From Apostichopus japonicus (Eukaryota > Echinodermata > Holothuroidea > Aspidochirotida > Stichopodidae): a stretch of 64,000 nt of DNA. Below are positions 11,246 to 22,400 of the stretch, piece after piece. The DNA lies in assembly GCF_037975245.1 (NCBI RefSeq), contig NC_092583.1, forward strand, positions 16,952,764 to 17,016,763, in the 5' to 3' direction. Numbering within the stretch: the first letter of the stretch is position 1; each line of letters starts with the position of its first letter. Both the position numbers and the translations under genes were made by a program. The notes under the pieces are model-generated. The model was not told the origin of the DNA and did no database searches. It saw only the letters and a program-made list of their open reading frames with translations.

Positions 11246-13672
11246 CTAAAAGTTAGAAATGAGAAGAAGACAATAATGAACTTGTTTCAAAGTACTTAAT
11301 GTTCCAGAGTTAAATAAAGTTATAGCTTAAGGTCAGTGAATCACAAAGATTGGTAAGACATACGTCATAATGTCACTGCAATAGTATAGCTTAGTTGAAA
11401 ACCCAAGTGAATAATAACAAATGATGAAATTAACAAGAGAAATGTTCTCTTTTATGTTTATCTGATCGATTTGTACTCTTAAACTTACTTGAAGTGGTTT
11501 CTATGGTGACTATTTCCGGTGATGTGGTCTCCATGGCTCTCAGACACATTTCGTCTGTAAAAATGATATACAACCGTGAAAATAGAAGTAGAACTCTATA
11601 AAATGTCTATATTACTTAACTTTTGCACCATTATATTTTTGTATCCTTTAACCATTACAACAAAAAGGACAATGTTGTTGATCAATTTTCCGCAGACCTT
11701 TAAAGCGCCATTATGCATTCCATTGTAGACATTCAACTAACCGATCCCTCACTCTACAATCCTTTTGGTACTATAGTAAATAACCACACAGATTCAGACG
11801 TTGTACTTTCCCCAGAAAGATATTCGGTCCATTCACAGAGAACTAGCAAATGAAATATCCAAAACCCAAACAAAATTTCTCGTTTTTTCTCATTGTTTTG
11901 GTCGAGATGAAAGCATTCGTCCGATTAGTGTTTTCATCTCGTCGTCCATAACAATAACAAAAACTGGACATTTTTGCTTTGGTTTGAATTTTGCAATCGC
12001 AAATTTTGGCACAAGAAGTACATCATCGTGATTATGTGAATATTTTTTACTCAAAAGTATAATGAAGATAAGATGTTTAGACCGACGAGATATAATGGAT
12101 TATGGGTTATTAAGACTGTAACTATTTAAAGGGTGTGAAGACTCGCGCACAAAGAAACATCTCATGCCGGTAATCTGACCTAGTTTCGAATGAGGTGTAA
12201 CAGAAGTGTTAGACACGACCATCGATCCCAGAAAATACACACACAGCTTGCTACCGTCGGTAATTAGACACTAGTGTACAGTCAATACATACATCTACGG
12301 TCAATACCCACAACACAGTGGCATAACAGCGATGGACATCCCAGGTCTAGATAAAAGATAACAAAGTATCACGTTTCATTACTGTCTGTTTTTTGTGTCA
12401 TTTTCGAGGAACGGAAAGTTAACTTTTGCAGAGCGCGGCACGCGATTTGGGGCAAGATGGGAAAAGATAAAGAATGGATATACTAGTGGTCACTACTTAG
12501 GTCAACGTGATATAAACTTTAACACATTTTGTTTCACATCGTGTAACAAAGATGCAATTTAAAACTAGGTGGAATCTCTATCCAAATTAACACATGAAGA
12601 ACAATATAACAGATCCGGATGCTCGACCACTTCAACGAGGGGGAAGGGGAGGGGTAGATACATATATGCGCCCATTTAAGTAACTTATATATCGGCAAGG
12701 CAATTTTTTCGGCAATTTTTTTACCTTCATATTCACAAATGTACCCATATTCTCTATTACACTTTGAATCATGCCAAGTGTTAGGTTCAGCATCTGTTAT
12801 AACACCAGCTGGTACAATCCTATAACATCCGCTTTCATCATCATAGGTATAGTCGTGATCACCGAATCCGCCCTCGAAGGTAATAGGTGTGCCATCCATC
12901 CAAGTTTTGGACTCTTCTTTGAGTCCGTTCGCCCCACACCAGTACTGAGAGTCCAAATCATAGACTCCAGCCAACCAAGTCATCTCTTCTCGTGTCTCAA
13001 TCTTTACGAGATGAGATGCTTCTGATTCACAAGTTTTATCTGCATCTGGACGTGATGCTTCTGGCGATGTCACGATATTGTAACAAGAGCAATCATAATT
13101 GTAAGATTCAAATCCATCGGGACATTCTAGAATACAAAAAGGAAAGTGTCGAAAGGAGAATATCTGGTGTTATTAGTTCATTGTTTGGTCTTGTTATTTA
13201 AAAGTAGAGAGCGTCCTCTCGATAGACGGTATTTACTCTTTATTTCCATTGGTTCTTTTTATATGAAGTAGAACAACGATTTTAAACGTTCAAGAACGTC
13301 AATGTTGTGCAAATATTAAACAAAAGAATAACATAGGTTAAAAAGTGTCTTCTTAATTTACACGCCCAACGTTTGGGAAAAAATTGAAGTCCCAGATCTT
13401 CCAGGGGAAGCATCGTTTGAAAATTCTATCAAGTTTTTATAATGCTATACTTGGAGGTGGGGGTGTGGGGTATGGGGTGTGGGGGTGTGGGAGGGCGCCA
13501 ATGATAGCCTTTGAGATTTGAAATAGATGACAGCAACAAAGTACGTGTTCCTAACACAGAAAACACAACACACAATAATACTACAAGAGATAGAAGCTGG
13601 AAGTTACTTACCTATTGGCAGAGTAATGTAGAAGCAAGCTGACCAAATCAGCAATTCAAACTGGACGTCCAT
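10974..13672 (-). CDS. Lectin gene 2: signal peptide + CTLD + stalk + PAN-like domain (complete, 266 aa)
   Basis: A complete minus-strand gene of four exons: 13612-13672 (61 nt), 12725-13126 (402 nt), 11489-11554 (66 nt) and 10974-11245 (272 nt). They sum to 801 nt, that is 266 codons plus TAA, and every junction is phase 1. The predicted product is a secreted protein with one C-type lectin-like domain, a short Thr/Ser-Glu stalk and a cysteine-rich C-terminal PAN/apple-like module. CTLDs of this form bind glycans or proteins; PAN modules usually mediate protein or carbohydrate contacts. The pairing suggests a secreted recognition or opsonin-like factor, which is inference. It is the simplest version of the plan that genes 3 and 4 elaborate. 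The transposon at 9042-10918 ends only 55 bp downstream of the stop codon, so the 3' UTR probably runs into it. Confidence 0.85.
11489..11554 (-). CDS. Gene 2 exon: short Thr/Ser/Glu stalk
   Basis: 66-nt phase 1-1 exon with an acceptor TTTTTACAG at 11555 and a donor TCAA/GTAAGT at 11488. It encodes EMCLRAMETTSPEIVTIETT and a final Ser. Its length equals the 66-nt stalk exons of genes 3 and 4. Confidence 0.75.
12725..13126 (-). CDS. Gene 2 exon: C-type lectin-like domain
   Basis: Acceptor TTCTAG at 13127, donor GAAG/GTAAAA at 12724; 402 nt, phase 1-1. It encodes CPDGFESYNYDCSCYN at the start, QYWCGANGL in the WIGL position, WMDGTPI, SGCYRIVPAG, TWHDSKC and ends GYICEYEG. An extra Cys is present in the WIGL block (WCGANG). 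The EPN/QPD sugar triad is absent. Confidence 0.9.
13612..13672 (-). CDS. Gene 2 exon: start codon and signal peptide
   Basis: The ATG at 13672-13670 opens MDVQFELLIWSACFYITLPI, then one Gly base and the donor ATAG/GTAAGT at 13611. The hydrophobic stretch is typical of a signal peptide. The phase-1 exit fits the CTLD exon. Confidence 0.8.
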
Positions 13673-15379
13673 ATTAGCGGGTTCTGTTATCGTTAGTGTT
13701 CAAATGTTTCCAAGAGATCGATAAAATCACTAAATGACAAGTAAACCCAGTTGGGATGTTAATGTATCTGCTTTATGTATATGCATAACAGAGAAAGAAA
13801 CTTCCAGGAAGAATTTCTCATAGCATCTATTGTTTGGATTTGTTTTATCAAGTTTATTTTGCGGGGTTTTAATGAAATGGTATTTATCCCTGGATGTTAA
13901 TAATCAAATATCACTGGGTGGTAAAAGTATCAAAATCATCCAATTTCTCAAGTAATAACACAACGGACATGTACAATGATACATGTAATGTAAATTAGTC
14001 CAGAATGAAACACGGCTAATGTAAATGAGTCCAGAATGAATTTGAATTGCGTAATGGTCTCATCCTTCAATGTTTTCTCTGGTTCAAGTCCAACCAAAAA
14101 TATGAAAACATTTCTTTTACTTGACACATTTCATATCAATGTATCTTCAATTTTAGTCTGCACATGTAAGACTATGCGTACCGGTATACATACATGTGAT
14201 AGTTCCTTCAGGTTACCAAATATCCGCACAAACAACTGTCGACTTACAAATCTCAATCTTTTTGTAGTCTGCAATATTCAAGATCTCAGCCCACTGTGAT
14301 ATATGCAGGTATTTCACTTGTATAAGACTGACAATATTTTAGTCTGCACTTTGTTGTGCTAAGTTATCATTGAAATATGCAGACCTATACAATAGTCTTT
14401 AATGTTACAACGATGACTGGTTGTGAAAGTTTTGCTGTAAATGTTGTGAATTATTTAACATTCACATGCTCATGTTCACCACACGCCACTGAATAAATTG
14501 ACTGTTTTTTGGCATCACATACTTATATACTTCAGCCAAAGTTTGTGGTGATCTAAAAATGTCTTGACATTTCTTCAAAGTAATGTGTATATTTTGAGGC
14601 AAACTATTCGGGATCATATTTTTCGAACGATGCATACAGGAAAATATCCTCCATATTAAATTACCGTACACACATGATTAAGCATACTATATGAGATATG
14701 TACGTCACTGGCAAAGTTTGGCAAATATTTTTAGCGAAATTTTAGGTTATTCTATAGATTTTTGTTGTAAAAACAAATACACTTAAAACGTATAAATGGA
14801 GGAATGTTTGTTCAATTGATTAGAGTTAGTTCGTCAAATTGGGAATAGCCACTCGATGAATCTAATAAGCTTGTAAAACGACCTACAACAGGTAAATCAA
14901 TTTATTTTACCGTTTTATGGTTCCTTTATTTTTCTATACTTCCAAGTAATGAATATACTTCATATCGAATATGTAAATGACATATACCTTTATAAATCGA
15001 TATTTGGATTTGCAATTCTTACTTCCGAGCAATGGAAATCAATAATAGTAATTGAAAAAAAAACGTATATCTATGGTTGACCTCATAAAGCCGAAATATA
15101 ACCTTTTTTGTTATTTCTTTAAATGGATGGGGCGGTTAGGGAGGGGTGTAGAGATAAGGGAAGGATGTGAAGGTACGAGGTAGATGGGAGAATAAGGGAG
15201 GGATGGGAGGTACAAGATGCATGGGAGGTAAGGGAGGGGTGTGGAGATAAGGGAGGGATGTGGCACTGTATGGAATCAGTACGTTAGATAATACTAGCAC
15301 GTCATTGTTCTTTTTATTTAATGTACAATTTATTAATTCAAGAGGAAATTTATATATAATATATATCATCGACAGTATG
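13673..15379. other. Intergenic, upstream of gene 2
   Basis: AT-rich, no exon recognised. A G-rich AGGGAGGGG/GGGATGGGAGG tract (about 15127-15262) and a Thr/Val-type open frame on either strand are low complexity, not genes. Confidence 0.5.
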
Positions 15380-15399
15380 ATAGTCATTAACGGTAATGT

Positions 15400-15610
15400 G
15401 GCGATCATGATGAAGACAGTTATACCCATGACAACGGTAACGATCGTTCTATCGATACTGCTGATTACTGTGCATGTCGTCATCGCTGGCATAGTAATCA
15501 ATAGTATCGATATGATCTGTGGTCATCGTTAACGTTGTCATCGGTATAACTGTCGGCTACTGTCGTCATCGTCGTCATCATGATCGTCATTATCGGGAAT
15601 GTCGTCATTA
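15400..15610. repeat. GTCATC/GATGAC-rich low-complexity tract
   Basis: Degenerate repeats of GTCGTCATC and TATCGATAC type, repeated in copy 2 at about 29560-29770. It lies downstream of the lectin genes and marks the duplication junction. Confidence 0.7.
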
Positions 15611-15820
15611 TCATTGGCGTATCCACTTGGTACTAAACAGCCTAACATATGCATAATTAATGACATTGGAAGTGGTTAAAGCAATTTTTGAAATATCAAA
15701 TCAGAATGAACATAACTATATTTCAGTGACAGCGACACAAATAGGTCTGTATAACATAACATATATAAATCCGTATGCTATGCTGTGGTACAAATTCGTT
15801 GCTGCATAGTCCACACTTCG

Positions 15821-15830
15821 TTTATTTATT
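15821..15830 (-). promoter_or_regulatory. Candidate poly(A) signal of gene 3
   Basis: AATAAATAAA on the minus strand, about 390 bp downstream of the gene 3 stop codon. The same motif occurs at 29890-29899 for gene 4. Confidence 0.4.
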
Positions 15831-16221
15831 TTTATCCATAGAAAGTCCCCTTTTACGGACTTGCCACCAGCAGACACATGTCTTGTCTGATTATACTTTG
15901 AATATAAATATTGTGACGTCATGACAAATTTTTGTCGAGGATATATATGCTAATTTTATGCAATCGAAGTGTGCCCGAAGGAGTCCTCTCGTATGCATTA
16001 TATATCGGAAGATATATTCACGTATATACGCTGTAAGAACTGTGTCCGAGAGTCTTATGAAACTTTACCTTCAACATTCGAGATATCCGATAAACAACAT
16101 AATACATTGTCCTTTCGGCGTTCCATAATCCGATGACTTCGAATCGTCCGAGGAAAGTATGAGAAATGACTTGGACGTGCGGCTATATGCTCAGATGTTG
16201 TTTTAACAAAAATTGGACGTA

Positions 16222-16493
16222 TTAAACACATACTGTGTAATCTCCTAGTTTTTTACATGTAAATACACGACTTAATGTACGAACGTTCTCTCCGTGAAGT
16301 ACCTCTTTGTTTGGTAGTGCCATTTGACAAGTATTCGTCATAATATCATAAGATATCGCAGAACAACTTTGTTGCAAGCATTCGTGAGCGCACTGGGTGG
16401 AACTGAATGTTCGAGATGATTTCAAAACACTGCTTTTAGCTGATATGGTCAATCCGAGAGAAGGTAACCCGAAAACTAACCCAACGTCGATCC
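16222..16493 (-). CDS. Gene 3 terminal exon: PAN/apple-like domain
   Basis: 272 nt, acceptor TTTTACAG at 16494, stop TAA at 16224-16222. Cysteine pattern CAHECLQQSCSAISYD then NTCQMAL, VFTCKK and TVCV matches a PAN/apple module. It aligns along its whole length with 10974-11245 and is near identical to 30314-30585. Confidence 0.82.
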
Positions 16494-19400
16494 CTGTAAA
16501 AAAAAAAAGTAAAAAAATGTATTCGTTCCTCATGCCAATTAAAAAAGAAACAGACAAAGTTTGAAACCATTTCTTGACAATTCAGTGATAACTGTAAGCA
16601 ACTATTCAAATGTCTTTGTCTTCATGCAGTATCAGCAAGAAGAGGGAGTGGGGGGGGCGTGGGGGGGGAGGGGAAGGCATTGTACTCCTTTTATACCAGT
16701 AACGAGTATAACGTCTTCCTACTTCTCTTTCATGTAATTTATATAATTCCATGATAATTCCTAACAAGGCCCATCTATTTATCACCTTCTCACCACGACT
16801 TATGACTTTATCAAATATCTTGCACTCAGCTGGAGGTAAGCTATGATGTTCCATACGGAAAAAACTCTACCAGCACAATGGTCTTATAGGGTACGTCTTA
16901 TTAAAATCCCCAATTGACTTACATATTAAATCATAAATGTAATTTGCTCTCTTAATCTAGATAGAAGTTCTCCCTAGCTAACCGCTACCCATCACTCGAT
17001 AGCTGACAAGTTGGTCTTTCATGGAACCATCAATTTTTGGTATCATGACAGTGCAGATTTTTTTGCTATGAGAGCACGAAGTTTTCGTCACTTGTAAACA
17101 AACCTCTTCCCTCAGTTGTGTATAATTTTCGTTCGCTGCCCCTGGGAGGCATAAAGGGGTCTTAAATTGTCTCAATTGACTCAATTATTGCACCACATGT
17201 ACTTCCATTCATGCTCTTCAACAAGCAAGATCCATGCAGATCCAAGATAACATATCAAAATGTTACTACTATATTTTGGCACTTTTCCTGAGATAGGAGA
17301 ACATTCGGGCGGATTGATATAGACTCTTATAGGAGTATACCACTATATGTGCTATCATGATACAGTATATTGTCACTTTGAATTGTTAATACTTAATCTG
17401 TGCAAATTCCCATTTCAGTACCAATTACTCATGGTAATATAATCTGGTAGAACTGAATGCAACAATTTTGTTCGAAGATAATGTGTACAGAAGGGAATCT
17501 TGAAGAATTTACTGTATTTGCTTTTAAGAGATATTATATCAACAAAAAATGGAACAACACTTACCTGGCAGTCCCATTGTAGAACTTTCGTCTGTGGAAA
17601 TGACGTCAGAGGTCGTCGTTTCTGAGAATGGATATGAGCAAGAAAGAAAGAATGAAAATACTCATGAGAAATCAATTCTAATGGAACCTCACAAATGAAT
17701 TTAAATCACTTGTAGGCACAATGAGTAATTTGCGACGATATTTCTAAGTAAAATTTGAACAAAAATGATATACTAACGTCCAATCTGATAATGCAAAATA
17801 TTGTTTTGTTGTTCATTTGTATGCTTCTAAGTTTTTGGCACAACTGATATTTAATCGATATACAGTTACTTTGAAAGATAAATGTAATTTACAAAGCTGT
17901 ATTATCATGCGCAATGGGAACCCTAATAGTTGTGAGTTTATAACGGGCTTGCTCAAGTTAAAGATATTACTTCACTATATTAAAAAATGACAGGTGCATA
18001 TTATCAATTTCAAAATATGAATTGAACCGTGTTTTTTGTTGTCCTCTTGAACAATGATGACATTATAACAAAGGAAATCGTAATGGTCATTGGTAGAGTG
18101 GAAGGGATATGGAAAATGGGCCACATTGGAGTCTTGGAGACCCTCTTATCATTTAGATAGCATGCACTGTTCTGTGCAATGTTTATAAATGTTTATGTCC
18201 CTCATTGTATTTACAAAATTTCAATCACCATATTTCCGTCTGTTTGTCTATTTTTATGTTTCCAAAGTTCTCTTCTGTATATATTATTATCATTTTAGCA
18301 CCTTTCTACACGTTTGTCGACTTTATGCAAATTGATTTACAAAGATGACGTGATCATAGTCAGAAGCGCAGAGGATAAAGCCAGAAGATTCATAAATTCA
18401 TGATACATTCGTGGGCGTATGAAGAATGTTTTTGGTGGATGGAATCTGATTCTTTTTCTTTTATTCTGACAAATACTGATCCCACATTAATTTCTACGTG
18501 TTGTATGCTTCCCTAAGAAGAGATTTATTTATCAAAAAATCTTCGATTTGGTTTGTAATGGATAAATAAGTTGAACAGCTTTTACCTGATGTCGACGTTA
18601 ATCTTTCCTCAGTTGTTGAGGTTGCTATTGTAGTCGTCAGTATAACCGGATCTGCGAAAAACCGTAATGTCCATCATAAAAAGTAAAGTGGAATAAGCAG
18701 TTTCAGATGTTTTAGATCAAAACAAACAAACGCGAAGGAAATATAATACACAGATAGAGAAGATATAATTAATATCTAACAGACCAACATGTAGCTATGG
18801 AAACGGCGAAAGGATAATAAAAAGAATGGAATGTGTCTATTACTACTAAAATATAAGCTTTAGTATAATTAAGAATACGATTCATGACAGTTGAACCTGG
18901 TCCATCAAACTATACTCACAGGCGATATTGAAATATCAATTTTCAAGTATGAATGCAGGGTGGGTGGGGTATATGGTTATGACTCCTTTTGTCGATGTCC
19001 TATTGAGGTCATAGGTTAGGATCATTGGTTGAGGTCATTGGTTGAGGTCATCGGAGGAGAGGCAACCGTATAAAGTGATTCAACATGGGGGACCACTTTG
19101 CCATTAAGATGACATGCACTGGTCAGCCTAATATTTATTACGTACCTAAAGTAGAGGGCAGGCTTTCCGTGGTTAACGAAACGCTAACAGTTGTCGCCTG
19201 TAGGACCGGTTCTGGGAAAATGCAAATAATAGAAATGTCAAGATATTGTGTCTTGGTAATGGTGGGTAATAATTGATTTCATTATTCTACGTAACCATAG
19301 TTACGTCTATAACATATGACGTTTGGCATACTGATTTCTGTCTGATCGTTTGTTCATCTGTTTGTACCAAAGATTCTGTTTCATATGAATATCATTGTAG

Positions 19401-22400
19401 CAACTTAATTGCACGTTTGTCGAAAGCTACATCACACGAGTAAATTAATTAAAACAGATGACGTCATCATAATCAAAGCCCTGAGACAATTATGTCAGCA
19501 AGTACTCTCATGGAAAGTCTTCTTAAATTATTATTAAATTCATTTTCTGGTGGACGAAACCCATGACCAGATGCATTATTATTACCAAATCATTAATTAT
19601 TATCAAATCCAGTTGGACATCCTGTAACTATGGAAACGGTCAGATAAAGAGAAAATTCAGTAAATATGGCGCAGAATATATGGATATAAAGATACGGGTA
19701 CCGAGAACTATCTACCACGAAAAATTTAATTTAACAGATCTGTTAAATAAAAAGAAATGTTTTGTTTGTATCTATGGAACACTTAAAGGAATAATCTTAG
19801 CAGTTGCGCAAGAAGTTATCAAAAAGTGTGAGCAATGTGTGAACAATGGGGTATCGAGGAGAAGCTGTTACAGTAACACATTGGGAGCAGTGTGGGGTAT
19901 CGATGAGATGATGCTAACAGTAAGATAGTGGGAGCAGTGTGAGGTATCGAGGAGAAGCTGCTCACAGTAAGATAGTGGGAGCAGTGTGGGGAATCGAGGA
20001 GAAGCTGCTAAGAGTAGCATAGCGGGAGCAGTGTGGGGTTGCCCTTGCCTATCCCGCACTTCGACATTGATCCCGACCCCGCGGCTGTAGCCCTGGACTC
20101 CCATGCCCTTCTCGGTTGATCAAAGCACTTGTAAAATTGAAATAAATAGTCACAAGTAAACTTCTGCATGTGTTTTTTTTTTGTTTTTCGCAGAATGGGA
20201 CTATTCAGGTTTCTATTCTGCTTTTTTCTCTCTCTTTTTTTTCTGGACAAATACTGATCCCACGTTAAGTTGTACAGCTTTTACCTGATGTCGACGTTAA
20301 CCTTTCCTCAGTTGTTGAGGTTGCTACTGTAGTCGTCAGTATAACCGGATCTGCGAAGAAACAGTAATGTCCATTATAAAAAGTAAAGTGGAATAAACAG
20401 TTTCAGATGGTTTTAGATCAAAACAAAGAAACGTGAAAGAAATATAATACACAGATAGAGAAGATGTTGAAACATTTCTATAAGCTTTTTATGAATCTAC
20501 TTAACTGCTTTCAACCGTTGTTTGCTTTCAGACGAAATGTTTTAATGTGGGTTATGGTAACTATGGAACAACCACCGCCACGTGCATATATTTGGTCCAC
20601 GGAGTGCTATGGAACATGTATTAAATCATTGGGCTAGTTGGACGAGATATTCACTTATGCAATTTAAACTTATAAAAATGATGTGAGAACTACTTTAGAT
20701 TAGACTACCCATGTAAATAGTTACCGACCGACGTTGATTGCAGGCTAGAGTATTACTTACCTAATTCAAATTCACAAATGTAAGAGTAATTTCTACTACA
20801 TGGTGCGTCATACCAAACGTCATATTCGCCAAGGCCTACGTCTGCTGCAATTCTATAGCATCCGGTGTCCTCATCAAATGTGTAGTTATGAGTACCAAAA
20901 TGTTTGTACTCCATTACAGACCCATCGTCCCACGTTTGGATTTCGTCCTCGAGGCCGTTTGCACCCAACCAATATTGATAACTGCTGTTGTATGTTTGAT
21001 TTAAATAAATCTGTTCTGCTTCTGATTCTATAAACACGAGATGTGATGAATTTGATTCACATACTGCTCGAGATTCAGCACGATCCAATGGAGGCCAGGT
21101 AACGATATCATAACAAGAGGATAGAAACTCATAGTCAAATCCAGTTGGACATCCTGTAACTATGGAAACGGTCAGATAAAGAGAAAATTCAGTAAATATG
21201 GCGCAGAATATATGGATATAAAGATACGGGTACCGAGAACTATCTACCACGAAAAATTTAATTTAACAGATCTGTTAAATAAAAAGAAATATTTTGTTTG
21301 TATCTATGGAACACTTAAAGGAATAATCTTAGCAGTTGCGCAAGAAGTTATCAAAAAGTGTGAGCAATGTGTGAACAATGGGGTATCGAGGAGAAGCTGT
21401 TACAGTAACACATTGGGAGCAGTGTGGGGTATCGAGGAAATGATGCTAACAGTAACATAGTGGGAGCAGTGTGAGGTATCGAGGAGAAGCTGCTCACAGT
21501 AAGATAGTGGGAGCACTGTGGGGAATCGAGGAGAAGCTGCTAAGAGTAGCATAGCGGGAGCAGTGTGAGGTTGCCCTTGCCTATCCCGCACTTCGACATT
21601 GATCCCGACCCCGCGGCTGTAGCCCTGGACTCCCATGCCCTTCTCGGTTGATCAAAGCACTTGTAAAATTGAAATAAATAGTCACAAGTAAACTTCTGCA
21701 TGTGTTTTTTTTTTGTTTATCGCAGAATGGGACTATTCAGGTTTCTAATCTGCTTTTTTCTCTCTCTTTTTTTTCTGGACAAATACTGATCCTACATTAA
21801 GTTGTACAGCTTTTACCTGATGTCGACGTTAACCTTTCCTCAGTTGTTGAAGTTGCTACTGTAGTCGTCAGTATAACCGGATCTGCGAAGAAACAGTAAT
21901 GTCCATTATAAAAAGTAAAGTGGAATAAACAGTTTCAGATGGTTTTAGATCAAAACAAAGAAACGTGAAAGAAATATAATACACAGATAGAGAAGATGTT
22001 GAAACATTTCTATAAGCTTTTTATGAATCTACTTAACTGCTTTCAACCGTTGTTTGCTTTCAGACGAAATGTTTTAATGTGGGTTATGGTAACTATGGAA
22101 CAACCACCGCCACGTGCATATATTTGGTCCACGGAGTGCTATCGAACATGTATTAAATCATTGGGCTAGTTGGACGAGATATTCATTTATGCAATTTAAA
22201 CTTATAAAAATGATGTGAGAGCTACTTTAGATTAGACTACCCATGTAAATAGTTACCGACCGACGTTGATTGCAGGCTAGAGTATTACTTACCTAATTCA
22301 AATTCACAAATGTAAGAGTAATTTCTACTACATGGTGCGTCATACCAAACGTCATATTCGCCAAGGCCTACGTCTGCTGCAATTCTATAGCATCCGGTGT

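Noticed and set aside
19085-19276. 63-codon plus-strand frame, also open in copy 2 at 33127-33318
   Set aside because: Covers the minus-strand stalk exon; the conserved length is explained by the duplication, while the minus-strand exon has matching splice sites and phase.
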